Below are positions 19,044 through 29,562 of a stretch of DNA of 32,909 bases, piece by piece. The translations under genes were made by a program, and so were the position numbers. The DNA is from Psilocybe azurescens. Taxonomy: Eukaryota > Basidiomycota > Agaricomycetes > Agaricales > Agrocybaceae. The notes under the pieces are model-generated. The model made no database searches and was not told the origin of the DNA. It worked only from the letters and a program-made list of their open reading frames with translations. The stretch spans positions 1 through 32,909 of the forward strand of contig JAJIRX010000525.1 of NCBI GenBank assembly GCA_023853785.1, given 5' to 3'. How positions within the stretch are numbered: position 1 is the first letter of the stretch; every line of letters starts with the position of its first letter.

Positions 19044-22000
19044 ATGTGCAGGGCTGAGCTCCAGACGACCTACAAAGGCATAGACCCCACAGCACCATCC
19101 CCTCCCGCCAACGCTCCCGGCCAACTCTCATCCAACGACCCCTCCCCGCCCTCCTTCCGCGACTCCCAATTCGGGATCGTCCTGCGCCGCCAACGCCTGC
19201 GCCCCGCCGACAACTCCGGGCTCAAGAACTCGGACGCGTACCCCTCGCGCTTCATCCACCTCTCCAACACCTTCGAGTTCGCCGGCTGGGGTCCGCCACG
19301 CGCCTCAAGCTGCCGGGCGACGCCCTGCGCGCGGGCACGGCGCGGGTGGAGGCCCTGCGCGAGGGCCAGGTGCTCGGCCAGTTCACGGCGAGCGCGTTGG
19401 CGGGCAACGCGGTCCTTGGGAGTGTGTTCTATGCGCTCCCGGCTGTTGTGGCTGTTGGGGGTATAGTGAGTAGCTTGCTTTCTTTCTTGGTTGCTTTTTG
19501 CTTCGCTCCTTCTCCCGCGATCATGGGGTGCTGAAAACTTCTCATAGCTCTCCTATCTCGCTGTTTATAGCGACTATGATCCTCTTCTTGTGGCGTCCCA
19601 TAATGGAAGAGCTAGCCTCCGCCTTGCCCATCAGCGGCGCACCCTACACCTACATGTGCGTCCCCTGTATTGTCTGACTAACCCCTCGCATATACTTGAT
19701 ATTTATCCGATACCCAGCCTAAACGTATCCACCAAAACCTTCGCCCTCATCTCCGCCGCGCTCCTTCTGCTTGACTTCGCATCCACCGCCATCGTCTCCG
19801 CCGCCACCGCCGCCGCGTACCTCGCGGGTGAGGTCGCCTCCCTCCCGTTCCCGACGTGGGTCGGCGCGGTGATTGTGCTGGCGCTGTTCACGGCGGTGAG
19901 CTTGATGGGCATGCGCGAGAGCGCGAGGATTGCTCTGGCGGTGTTGAGTTTACATGTGAGTTTTCAGGGTGTCTTGGTATTTGGATTTGAGTTCACTTTT
20001 TTGGGGGGCTACATATATGCTCTATATATGCGCGCTTACCCTTTATCTTTCTTCTATTTCTCCTTCCTTTCCTTCTAAACACTCAGAATAACACTAATAT
20101 TCCTCCTCTCAAAAGCTCATAACGATGGCAGTGCTTATAATAACCTCCTCCGTCCACTGGGGCAGCACAGGCACCGCGCAGCTCAAGGCGAACTGGGCGC
20201 AGGGCACACGCGCAGGCACAGGCGGGGGGGAGAGACAGAGTGCGGGGTCGATTGTGAAGCAGATATATTATGGAGTGTGTCTCGGGATGCTGGGGCTTAC
20301 TGGGTTTGAATGTGCGTCGAATTCTAGTTTGTACTGGGGGGTTGGATGGAGGATGGGGGAGGGAGGATTGTGAGCGTACGACATGGCGCAGTGCTTGACG
20401 TGCGTGCGCGTGTCGAGGGGAACGTATTCGCTATGATCTTCACTACTCCCTTCGCCTCCTTCCCCCTCCCCCTCCCTCCTTCCCTCCTCCTTAATCTAAC
20501 GCATTAACACTGACACACCCCCATCTCATACGCAAATATACACACCAGGCACGCCCTCCTACGTCTCGCGCATCAAACCGGGCAAATTCCCCTCGTCCTG
20601 CGGAACTTGCACATCCCCTCCATCATCCTGAACACGACGATGATGCTGCTCGTCCTCGCGCTCATCCCGCTCGACACGATACTGGGCGGGTCGAATGTGC
20701 TGAGCGTGTTGGCGCAGGTCGTGAGTTCCTTTTTTTGTTGGAGTTATTTTTTTTGTTCTTTCGTGTGTGTCATATCATGTATGCTTACTTGGGTTTTGTT
20801 TGATCGCTCGTGCGCGTTATTTCTTGTGCTTGGTGCTTGGTGCTTGCTGTGGTGTGGTGCGTTCTGGGTAAATTTAAAAGACGGGAGGACGCTGGCTGCG
20901 CGTGTGGATAGTAGTCGACGCTATCGTCGTGCTCTGTGGAGGCGTCCTGACAGGTTCGTCTATCCATCGCCTCCTGCCCCTCCCGACCCACACTCACCTC
21001 ACCACTCACTACGCGCCCCTTCCCTTCTGTCCCTCCCTTCCTCTGACCCTTCCCCCTTTCTCTGACCCTCCCTTCTTCCGACCCTCCCTTCCTCTGACCC
21101 TCCCTTCCTCTGACCCTCTCTTCCTTTGTCCTTCCCTTTCCCCTTCCTTTGTCCTTCCTTTGTCCTTCCTTTGTCCTTCCCTTCCTCTGTCCTTCTTTTC
21201 CTCCGTCTCTCCCTTCTTCCGTTCGTCCGTCCCACCAACCCCCAAACCCCTAGGCATCCTAGCAGCATGCGAACTCCTCGAGCAGCTCGCACAGCACCGC
21301 GTCATCCCGCAGCTCTTTCTCTCCCTCCTCCCGCGCACGCATGCCCCGCACGTCTCCGTGCTCGCCTTCGCCGCGTTCAGCGGCGTGCTGTACGCGAGCG
21401 CCGCGGCGAGCCTGGTGGTCATCTCGGAGATGTTCTCGCTGGTGTGGGTCGCGGTGATGGGCCTGTTTCCGGTGGGCGTGCTGTTGATGGGGTTTAATCG
21501 CGGGCGGTTGGCCAGGGGAGTGGGGGAACAGGGATAGTGGGGGAAGGGGGAGAGGAGGACGAGGCTGGTTGTTGTGCTGCTGGCGCTTGTTGTAGCGCCC
21601 TTGGTATTTGCGGGGAACGTGGCGTATAACCCCAAAACCGCAGGGTGCGTTGCTGCTTCCCTCGTCTCGTAGTTTGTCTCTTCCTCACACGTCCACTGAT
21701 GCCCATACCCACCATCCCCGCGGTCCTCTCACCGCGCTCTGCGTTTGACACTCTGCCTGCCCGCCCGCGCAGATACTTCTCCGCGTACTTCATAGGCATC
21801 GTCGCGCTGTTCTCCGCGACGCAGAACAAGGTGCACCTGCTGCGCTGGCTGTACTGGGTGTACGACCAGTACCCGGGGCTGCATGCGCGGGGCGTCGCGA
21901 TGGCGTGGGGAGGGCCTGATTGCGCTCATGCGCAGCTTGAGGAGGCAGCCGGTGTGTATTTTGGTCAAGACGGATGAGGTGCGTCTTTCCTTTCTCTTTT

Positions 22001-22542
22001 CTTCAATTCTAGTCGATTCTCTTTTCCCCCAGGTTTGTTGATGTCCTTGTTTCTTTTTTTGAAGATTAACAGCCTGTTCCATATGATTTTATATGTGAGG
22101 AAGAACGAGGAGACGTCGTATTTGAAGATCATACATTTTATGAGGAGGAGAAGGGGATCCCGTCCGAGTTGGAGGCGAATGCGAAGAGTGAGTCTTTTCC
22201 CGAACCTCGCTCAATGATTGAATGGATGCATGGAATATTGATTGATATGGGGGCCATTTTTTGCTTAGTACTCGACGAAGCGTTCCCTGAAATTACGATC
22301 GATCTTGTGAGTGCTCTTTACACCCCCTTCGCTTCAACTCACTCTGAACGCACTTTCTTTGCCTCTTCTTTTTCTTCTTCTTTTCGGTTCAGATACTCGT
22401 GGACGGGACGTTCGACCCGCCGCATATCGCCGCGCTCTCGCACCACCTGAAAATACCGCAGTCGCTCATGTTTATGACCTGCCCTGGGCCGCTGTTCCCT
22501 TACTCGATAGCGGAGCTTGGGACGCGGATTATCTCTCTTTGA
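19044..22542 (+). CDS. APC-superfamily amino-acid-permease-like transporter with long conserved C-terminal tail
   Basis: A polytopic membrane transporter of the amino acid-polyamine-cation superfamily; substrate unknown. Exons: 19044-19465, 19548-19655, 19718-19955, 20116-20311, 20549-20720, 20881-20953, 21254-21642, 21773-21978, 22065-22187, 22269-22306, 22393-22542. TM-like segments: SALAGNAVLGSVFYALPAVV, SLFIATMILFLW, EELASALPISGAPYTYI, LISAALLLLDFASTAIVSAA, VGAVIVLALFTAVSLMG, YGVCLGMLGLTGFECTPSYV, LNTTMMLLVLALIPLDTILG, VWIVVDAIVVLCGGVL, VSVLAFAAFSGVLYASAAAS, LVVVLLALVVAPLVFAG, YFSAYFIGIVALFSATQNK. The tail includes INSLFHMILYVRKNEET, EAFPEITIDL and HHLKIPQSLMFMTCPGPLFP. Small indels are needed near 19289, 19548, 20595, 21916 and 22138, and an in-frame TAG sits at 21535-21537. 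The start is the least certain point. Confidence 0.8.
21005..21235 (+). repeat. CT-rich minisatellite in a transporter intron
   Basis: The 300-nt intron 20954-21253 contains imperfect CCCTTCCTCTGACC units followed by CCTTTGTCCTT units. It is nearly pure pyrimidine on the coding strand. Other introns of the gene are mostly 50-240 nt, so the repeat accounts for the excess length. Confidence 0.75.
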
Positions 22543-22987
22543 TTTTAAGGTGTTAAGTTTAAATTTGCGTTTAGAGGCTCAAGATGCTTGGGATGAGAGG
22601 ATTGTACTGATATAAAGTAGACTTTTTTGTTTTTTTTGTTTTTGTTATGGTGGTGTGATTGGTCGGTGCATTTATGATGCGACCTCTCTGGGCTGTCGGG
22701 GTGTCGTTCGCGAAGACTGAATACTAAGAATTTTCTCATTGACATGGAATTATAATCAAGCCACTGACAGGTGCATAATAAAAACTACCGACGAATCGGT
22801 ATCGACATTGAAATAACAAAAGTACAGCATGTAGACACATATCGATGACGATGACTACAAGCCCAAATAAATCACAAACCTTTGCATGCGAAGAAAAACT
22901 AAGGGATCGTTAGATGGAGTACTGTGAGAGGATATACAGACTTACCGAGCATGATGGGCAAGGAGAAAGTAGAATAGAGGCCTGTTA
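22543..22987. other. Intergenic, downstream of the transporter
   Basis: Should hold the transporter 3' UTR (T-rich runs near 22620). No gene is supported before repeat copy 2. Confidence 0.35.
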
Positions 22988-23845
22988 ATGTGCTTTTGGT
23001 CAGTTGCATCATGCGCCCGAAGGCATCGACACGATGCAACCTTAAGCCTGAGGGCCCACGTCAAGGGAGCACCAGGAGTACGCGTACGCGTACACGTACC
23101 CCTCCCTCAAGAAAAAATACGCGTCGACCGTGTTTAACGGTGCGACGAGTCTTTATCGTTCATTGAAGAACGATAGTGTGATGGCAGAAGCCTTTCGGCG
23201 ACTGTCATCGTTCTCATCCGATGGCGTTAAGGCATACGGAGAGCTTTGTCGCTCGGCATGCCAAAAGCATGCCGAGACAACAGTGTCCACCAATCGCCAT
23301 TAGCGATGGCAGACCTTTATCGCTCACCTGTCACACCCGGTTGGGCACAACTGGAGAGCGGTAGGTGCCACAGCCCGCCGCCTTCTCGAAGATCGTAGAA
23401 AGCGGACGAGAGTGGAGATGAGATGATGATTTTGTGATGATTTCAAACGACTGTCAACGAGATGTGTTAGTTCGAGCCAAAAACAACGAGATAAGAAAGC
23501 ACATACATTTTACTCAGTCGTGTCATAGAACAATAACCTGAAAAGCGTGAGAAATCCAAACGTTAGCATTCAATTAAAGCGAAGCGTACAAAGAAGTCGT
23601 AATCACCTTTGTTGATGAAGACCGGCTTGGCGATGCGCCTCACCGGCCAGAAAAAACATGAAACACAGAAATTATTTTCTCGCCGACAGCGTTGGGCCGT
23701 CTGGAGAACCTTGTCATGGCCCAGCATTTACATGCTGAGCGGAGACAGCGTCGGCGATCACGATTGGTGACCGCGGACCTTCACCTCTCTCCAGTCATAG
23801 CCAGTTTCGGAACGACCAGCGAGCAGTATTTGCCACAGCCCACCG
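22988..23845 (+). repeat. Dispersed repeat family R1, copy 2
   Basis: Direct-orientation counterpart of 9822-10545, 13 kb away. It is better preserved: one frame reads through STVFNGATSLYRSLKND, then SVMAEAFRRLSSFSSDG and YGELCRSACQKHAETT to a stop near 23301. A segment of about 100 bp near 23311-23400 is repeated in diverged form at 23776-23880, sharing GCCACAGCCC and CTTCTCGA. It also carries perfect short hairpins (CTCGGCATGC, five-base loop, GCATGCCGAG at 23252-23276). Family unknown; it may be a fragment of a coding transposon or of a multicopy gene. Confidence 0.7.
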
Positions 23846-24409
23846 TCTTCTCGATCTCGGGCGACAGAAGATGGACGGGTGAGCGGCGACAAAGGGGTGA
23901 AAAACATCTGGAAATATGAAATCAGATTTCTATCGGCGGTAGAATAAGAAAGGGTTGGCGTACTTCTTTTCGGAGAACAATAAAAAGACATAGAGAATCT
24001 GTATAGCGTAAAGTGAGTGGATAGTCACGAATGAGGCAAGAATGGGGTGATTACTTACCATAGGTTGCTAGACGGCAAAGCCTCTCGCCCCTAATCTTGG
24101 GGAGAGGGAGTATGTTGCGTCCCTTTAATACCTCGAGTCTTATATTTAAGGCTATCTCAAAGTTGCTCACGGACCACCACTCGTGCATACGTGATGAGAT
24201 GAGTAAGACGGATCTCCTCGCCTCCGCATTCAAGCTAATTTATTCTGCACAGATGTTGACAACTCATGTATTTCCTTTTGGGGGCCATATTACTGTATTG
24301 GGAAGTGCCTAGGCAGAGTGGGGGCTCCCTCCTGACATTTTCCGTGCCTTCTAAAGATCGATATCAATCAGATAACAAGTCAGAGTGAGTCATTACCTGT
24401 GGTCTTGAG
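23846..24409. other. Intergenic, no recognised gene
   Basis: Short unsupported ORFs only. The first part overlaps the end of the internal duplication of repeat R1. Nothing else was recognised. Confidence 0.3.
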
Positions 24410-24910
24410 AACAATGGAGATAAACTGTCCTCACGGTGACTTGACAGTCCGGGTTTCCATATGACAGTGGTGTATTTTCTTCGATGCTTGGCCAGTCGCC
24501 ATGCGCAGCTGTGGAATTAGACAGCCTTCTTAAAGAACCAATGTAAAGGTCAAGCCTTGTTTCTCCGTCTTCTCGGGCTTTCCCAATAATTAGGGAACGA
24601 CACGTTAAAGATAATGGTGATAGATTGTCCCCACGGTGGCCTGATGGTGTCTTTTCGACGCCTGGCCATACGCAGGTGAGGAATTAGAAAGCCTTCTTGG
24701 AAACATCGTTGGGAAAGTCTGGCCTTAACCTCTTCATTTCTCCGGAATCTCCGATTGTCTTAACGAATATCGGCCGAAGATCACCTCGACGTGTATTCTA
24801 CGGCGTATCTATCCGCAATGCTTGCATGATATGTACGATGGCTCGCAGTGCCGTTGCTAGAACACCCGCTCGTTTCTGAAGCTATCTCAGTACTAGTACA
24901 AGGGCAGGGG
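24410..24910 (+). repeat. Repeat family R2, copy A, with internal sub-repeats
   Basis: The part 24640-24910 matches the reverse complement of 32668-32909: GATGGTGTCTTTT, TGGCCATACGCAGGTGAGG, AATTAGAAAGCCTTCTTG, ACGTGTATTCTACGGCGTAT, GTTGCTAGAACACCC. A diverged related unit precedes it at about 24480-24580 (CTTGGCCAGTCGCCATGCGC, GAATTAGACAGCCTTCTTAA). It resembles a non-autonomous element, but I found no termini or coding domain. Confidence 0.65.
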
Positions 24911-25569
24911 TGTTTCTGCCCGTGCAACGGCTATGAAGTAGAGAAACAGTGGCGGGAAATATAATGTACTTTCCGCGGGTATCATCGATGCTCCTCTCTT
25001 GATGAATTGTGGCAGACGAATAAAGATGTGCTTTGAAGGATAGGCTGCCTGGAAGAATACACGTGCGTCATATCTATACCTACGGTGAATTTACTGACTC
25101 ATTCAATCTGTAGGTAATCTCATCGCCAAACGGGAGCCGCCGAGTACTATATCGTTGGTATGTACTCTTGAACACGACCGTGACTTGTCTACGATCAATA
25201 TCCTTGTGCTAGGTTATCTAATATCGAGAAATTCATCGCAATTCTGTGAGTCTTCGGTCACTGCTGTCCTTCTCGCACGTCGTTTCAACCAACTATGAGC
25301 AATGCTCACAGTCTACTAACCAATGTGATTCAGACATACTAACGAATCCCCCTTCTCGTTATCACAATGGTCAGCATCCACCCACGCTATACAGTGTGTA
25401 AAGTCGAGAGGTAAGATTCTGGAACTGTTGGTGGATACCATTGATGAGCTGCAATTGTTGACGAAATTGAGAAGTAGATAAATCTAGGTGCAACCTAACT
25501 CAATTCCTGCAAAAACTCATTTCATGGGTCAATATGATCTGCCATCAATAATTTGGGAGGACGGCGGGG
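24911..25569. other. Intergenic, no recognised gene
   Basis: About 660 bp after repeat R2 copy A and before the minus-strand gene ending at 25570. No domain, RNA gene or repeat was recognised. Confidence 0.3.
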
Positions 25570-26228
25570 CTAGCTTCTTTGAAACTTCTCGTAAAGTGAC
25601 CTGACGCTGGCTATCCTGTTCTCCAGCTGCGGCCTTTCGGTCGGTACTAAGTATGGGAGCTGGGTAGAATGGGGTGTGAGTGGAAGAGCCCCTACACATT
25701 GTCGCAACTTCCCTACCACAATGGAAAGCATTTGCTTTAGTGTAGAAATATCGGCTGTGGAAGTAGGACAGTTAGGATAGGTTGTTACGAGGCCTGAAGA
25801 CAAGCGGATTGGACATACCTTCGCTATGTGAAGATGGGTCTCCAGACTAGTGCGTATTTTGACTGCAATAAGAGCATTCAGCATCTAGCACCACCCCGAG
25901 ACTGCCGTAGAATGCAATCCACAAAGTGTTAGCGTACATTGCTGACAAAACCTTCCTCATCAACGTTTGTAAATCCGTAATCTGTTAATGTATAGCTTGT
26001 ATGTTACTTCAGGTGAGTTATTTTTTGTATAAGGGTCCGAGAGATATCCGGGCGGCGGATACGGTCCATATGAAGAACCAAAACCGAAATCACTGTTCTG
26101 CAGGGGAAACTGGGGAAGTTAGGATCCTGTGGCAAAAGTGAAATAAAATTGTGGGGAAGCGGGAAGTATTATTAAGGCGCTTAAATAATTTGGCGTCTTT
26201 TTTCCTCTACGGAAACAGTAATGGACAT
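25570..26228 (-). CDS. Hypothetical small protein, unrecognised
   Basis: Gene-like structure on the minus strand. A possible start MSITVS at 26228 is followed after an intron by PNFPSFP and a Tyr/Pro/Gly-rich piece NSDFGFGSSYGPYPPPGYLS (about 25985-26100), then TDLQTLMRKVLSA, KIRTSLETHLHIAK, an intron with GTATGT, CTAAC and CAG signals (about 25758-25820), and a helical end DISTLKQMLSIVVGKLRQC to RPQLENRIASVRSLYEKFQR-stop. Some exon joins need a one-base correction. The C-terminal heptad-like Leu pattern suggests a coiled coil. No family was recognised, and start and exon limits are tentative. Confidence 0.45.
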
Positions 26229-26764
26229 TGTTCATGGAGGGTTTGGGAGAATGAGGAGATTGGCCCGTGTACGCTGAATTGGCAATTGGTTAAAACTCAG
26301 ATTTAAGACCAGCCGCAGGCACTCCGTGTCGGAATTGTCTCATAGCGTCGAGTTGTCGATAGTAATTACTTGACTGGAAGGCACCCAATATTACTAGGTG
26401 AACCTGAGTCGAGTACAATCATTATATGCGATTATTGATATGGCGACGCACAGATACTTCCGAGATCAAAGAGCGCAACGAGCTGGGATCTCTCGCTAAA
26501 AAGATTGAACTCACGTGGATGACCCATCTGGAGGGGGCATTCGCCTCGTAAGATGGCTCGACAAGAACAGTTCCAATCGGGAGGTAATCATAAGTGGTGA
26601 TAAACGGTCCGAAAGTACGAATAAAAGAACTACACGCACGAGGTCAGCCTGCTTCTGTAGCGCAGCTGTGAAGATATTTTCGTTAGACGAAAATCCCAAG
26701 CTCAATTTTATTAAAACACAGTTAAATTTTTATTCAACACGTAGAGTGACTACCACTTTACCTT
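26229..26764. other. Region between divergent hypothetical genes
   Basis: Lies between the start of the minus gene (26228) and the open frame of the plus gene, so it may be a shared promoter. A + ORF at 26515-26766 (starting MDDPSGGGIRLVRWLDKN) might be an upstream exon of the plus gene, but no splice join is clear. Confidence 0.35.
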
Positions 26765-27527
26765 AAAAAAGGATACAGAAATACCCTCGAGCTCGTGGGA
26801 AAGTGTACTTAGAGATTGTCTGCGGAAGAAAAACTCGACACACTGCGGAAGGATGAACAGCGCGTTGGAATCGTGCACAGAACCAAAAATTTCCATTATG
26901 GAATCGCTTGCATACATGTGGAGGACCGATCCCGATTTTGACCAAACATCTTCCAAGAGGATTGACGCGGTGCGCACCGCGTCTCGAGGAGACAGCGTGG
27001 AGTCGTCTTCTTCCACTGGCAAGCTCGATCTGAAAAATAAAAGAAAGGCTCGTCAGAGAAGTACATCAAAAGAGGTGTAAGTTGTTAGTATGCGATGAAA
27101 TTTCACAAGTCAATAATTTCAGGAAATATCCAGCGAACAAACACCAAGCCTCGCACACGGAACAGTCATTAGTGAGCTCTAACGTGTTCGGACCTTGATA
27201 TATCATACTGAATGATATTATTTTAACGAAGCTTTGATCAATAGGCTCAAGAGTAAGCAAGAGAATGATTCCTCTGCTGTGGCTAGCTCTAGCTAATCCA
27301 AAGGTCCCACAGCTGCGACCGAAGACGGGAAGTTTACCGCTGCTCAGCCATACGATCAACTTATGGCGGAGCTGAAGTATAAGAGGCGTAAGCTCGAAGA
27401 AGACAGTGTCGAGAGGAAAGCTGACCAGGAAGTCCAACACATGAAATATGAGTACAAGACGGGCATGCAGGAGTACATGATGAGGGCGTTCATATTGATG
27501 GCCACCAGCTTGGCGGATAAGGATTAA
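26765..27527 (+). CDS. Hypothetical protein with C-terminal coiled coil, possibly 5'-incomplete
   Basis: Three exons join in phase: one open from about 26765 (first ATG 26853) to 27074, then 27123-27171, then 27304-27527. The middle part is Ser/Lys-rich (RTASRGDSVESSSSTG, LKNKRKARQRSTSK). The end is an acidic/basic helix: EDGKFTAAQPYDQLMAELKY, RRKLEEDSVERK, then MKYEYKTGMQEYMMRAFILM and stop after LADKD. This layout recalls fungal proteins with an N-terminal Myb/SANT- or MADF-like DNA-binding domain and a coiled-coil tail, some of them transposon-derived. The DNA-binding part is not visible, so that link is inference. Confidence 0.5.
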
Positions 27528-27811
27528 AAACTGCGAAGTTCTTCTCGTCAGAGTTTTCTTAGGATTGGAATAAAGAGAGCTGGAAAGAGTCGTCGAATGG
27601 ACACATCATGGATCGGCGACAGGGGCGCGTCAGTCGCGTCAGTCGCGTCTTATATATATGTATCGACTTAAAGAACGTGACCGCGGTTTTGAGTCCGATC
27701 CATTACATTTGTTTTTGACAAACCTCGGCTATAAGTTAACCTGTTTGAGCAGCCTGTAACTATCTGCAAAATGCACCGAACACCTCGGAGGTTTTCTTCC
27801 TTTCTACATCG

Positions 27812-29199
27812 ATGGCTACCCTTCAGAAAGATAACCTGACCTTTCTCGAAATCGTCGACATCTGCGATAATGTCCATTTACACCGCGGACCCACAAGTCT
27901 CTGTGATGTTTCATTTAACTCGGAGGTTCTTGTGCCTCTGTATCTTTCTGAATCGTCTGATAGTCCAGTAATCGGATTACTCCGCCCCATCATGGTCGAG
28001 CAACTACTACTCGAGGACCAAACCAGTCGCAAGAATGGTACCGCAGAATTATGGTCGTTTAGGCTTGACGCATCCAAATACATCGAATTGCGAAACAGGA
28101 TGACCGGGCCCAGCGTCCAGTTTCAGCAACTGGTTGGATACGCCATCGAAAAGAACCAACGCCATGAAGGAGCTGTGTGAGCGATGGAGGGATACGGGCC
28201 TTTTTCCTAATGTCTGTGGTCCGAAGAAATGGAGGAATGAAATGTATCCAATATATTCAGATCCCTTTGGCATCCACGATTATCCTCTCGTTGCGGGACA
28301 TGAAGATGGGCTCAATTTCGCGTTCGAAATGGAACGCTCAGCGTGCGCGTTATTTGGCGTGGTCACTTACGGGGTTCATTTGAACATCTATGATGAGGTA
28401 TTACAAGACGATGGTCAGCAAGCCTGCGTGTGTGGGTGCCAACTCGTTCATTCACCAAACCCACGTAAGTGCTTATCCCTGTCCCCTGTAATCTATTACA
28501 AATTTTGACAGTCTTCATGTAGCTTTCCAGGCATGCTTGACAACACTGTTGCTGGAGGTATTCCCAGTGGCATGCCTATATTCGATTCATTGGTCAAGGA
28601 ATGCATGGAAGAAGCTAGTATACAACCTGAAGTCGTCAAGAAGTATACCAGGGCAGTCGGTTCCATTAGTTATTTCTACAGGTGATACCTTTCAACTAAC
28701 AACAGATGGAGTTGCGCGCTGATTTAAATGCAAAAGAGCATCTACGGGCTGGTTACAACCCGAAGTCGAGTAAGTCGATAAACAGTTTATCATCGTTGCG
28801 TGCTTAACTTGCAAATAGATATGTTTACGATATTCTCATCCCTCCTGGCGTAGACCCAACTCCATTCACCCCCAGGCCTTTGGATGGGGAGGTTGAATCA
28901 TTCGAGGTTCGTGCACCTGAACAGTTTCCAATTTCTAATTGATCAATGACTACTTTCGGTGCGATACAGTTTGTATCTCACGAAGAGCTTTGAAGCAGCT
29001 CCAAGCAGCTCTTTTCAAGCCCAACTGTGGTCTCGGTAGCATGTCGTTCTTTCACTAATGCGAGGTCTTATCGAAAACGATGCGCCAAGTGATACTTGAT
29101 TTATTCGTTCGCCTTGGGTACATTACCCCGGATAATGAACCGAATTTCATGAAGATAGTCAATCGACTACATGGTGGGTTTGACTACAAGATTTGGTGA
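27812..29199 (+). CDS. Nudix hydrolase with DUF4743-type N-terminal domain (thiamine pyrophosphokinase-related)
   Basis: Relatives (yeast YJR142W type) are Nudix hydrolases of thiamine diphosphate derivatives. Exons: 27812-28464, 28523-28681, 28737-28769, 28819-28906, 28970-29035, 29090-29199. The N-terminal domain shows LTFLEIVDICDNVHLHR, PVIGLLRPIMVEQLLLE, TPSKRTNAMKELCERW and GPKKWRNEMYPIY. The Nudix part begins FPGMLDNTVAGGIPSGMPIF, then SLVKECMEEASI (Nudix box with KECxEEAxI), YTRAVGSISYFYR, STGWLQPEVEYVYDILIPPG, PRPLDGEVESFE and the end YITPDNEPNFMKIVNRLHGG. Indels near 28105, 28430 and 28991 are needed; the last restores EELLKQLQAALFKP by one T. The box departs from the classic REUxEE by Arg to Lys. 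Confidence 0.85.
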
Positions 29200-29512
29200 T
29201 TGTACGGGCCATGCACCAATGCGCGTCTGTTCCAACATTCCAATGGCTTCCGCAGAGAGTGCAAAGTGATACTTCTCGAGTGTAGAATATACAATTCCGA
29301 CAAGCATATTCAATTCCCCGGAAACACTTGTTTTTGTCTCGGTGTGCTCTGCCTGCAAGTGTCCAAATTAAATGTGCAACACCATGATGATATCTCCGCT
29401 GTGAACATTTTACATGTCCATCATATCTCGTGACTTTGACAGGTGTGGTCACGAAGTGTCGGAAGAAATCAAAAGGAAGGTAGAGCTGAAGTCTAACTTG
29501 TTCGCTTCCAAG
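29200..29512. other. Intergenic between Nudix gene and peroxidase 2
   Basis: Holds the Nudix 3' UTR and upstream region of peroxidase 2. Minus ORFs here have no recognised content. Confidence 0.35.
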
Positions 29513-29520
29513 TATAAATA
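29513..29520 (+). promoter_or_regulatory. TATA box of peroxidase 2
   Basis: TATAAATA lies about 45 bp upstream of the ATG at 29563. An alternative ATG at 29536 would be only about 16 bp from the box, and the resulting N-terminus lacks similarity to copy 1. Confidence 0.6.
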
Positions 29521-29562
29521 AAAGCCTACTGACGGATGTCTCTTTTCCCCCTTCGACCCACG

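Noticed and set aside
21009..21635. Minus-strand ORF of 208 aa rich in Lys/Arg/Glu/Gly
   Set aside because: Antisense of the CT-rich intronic minisatellite and transporter exon 7.
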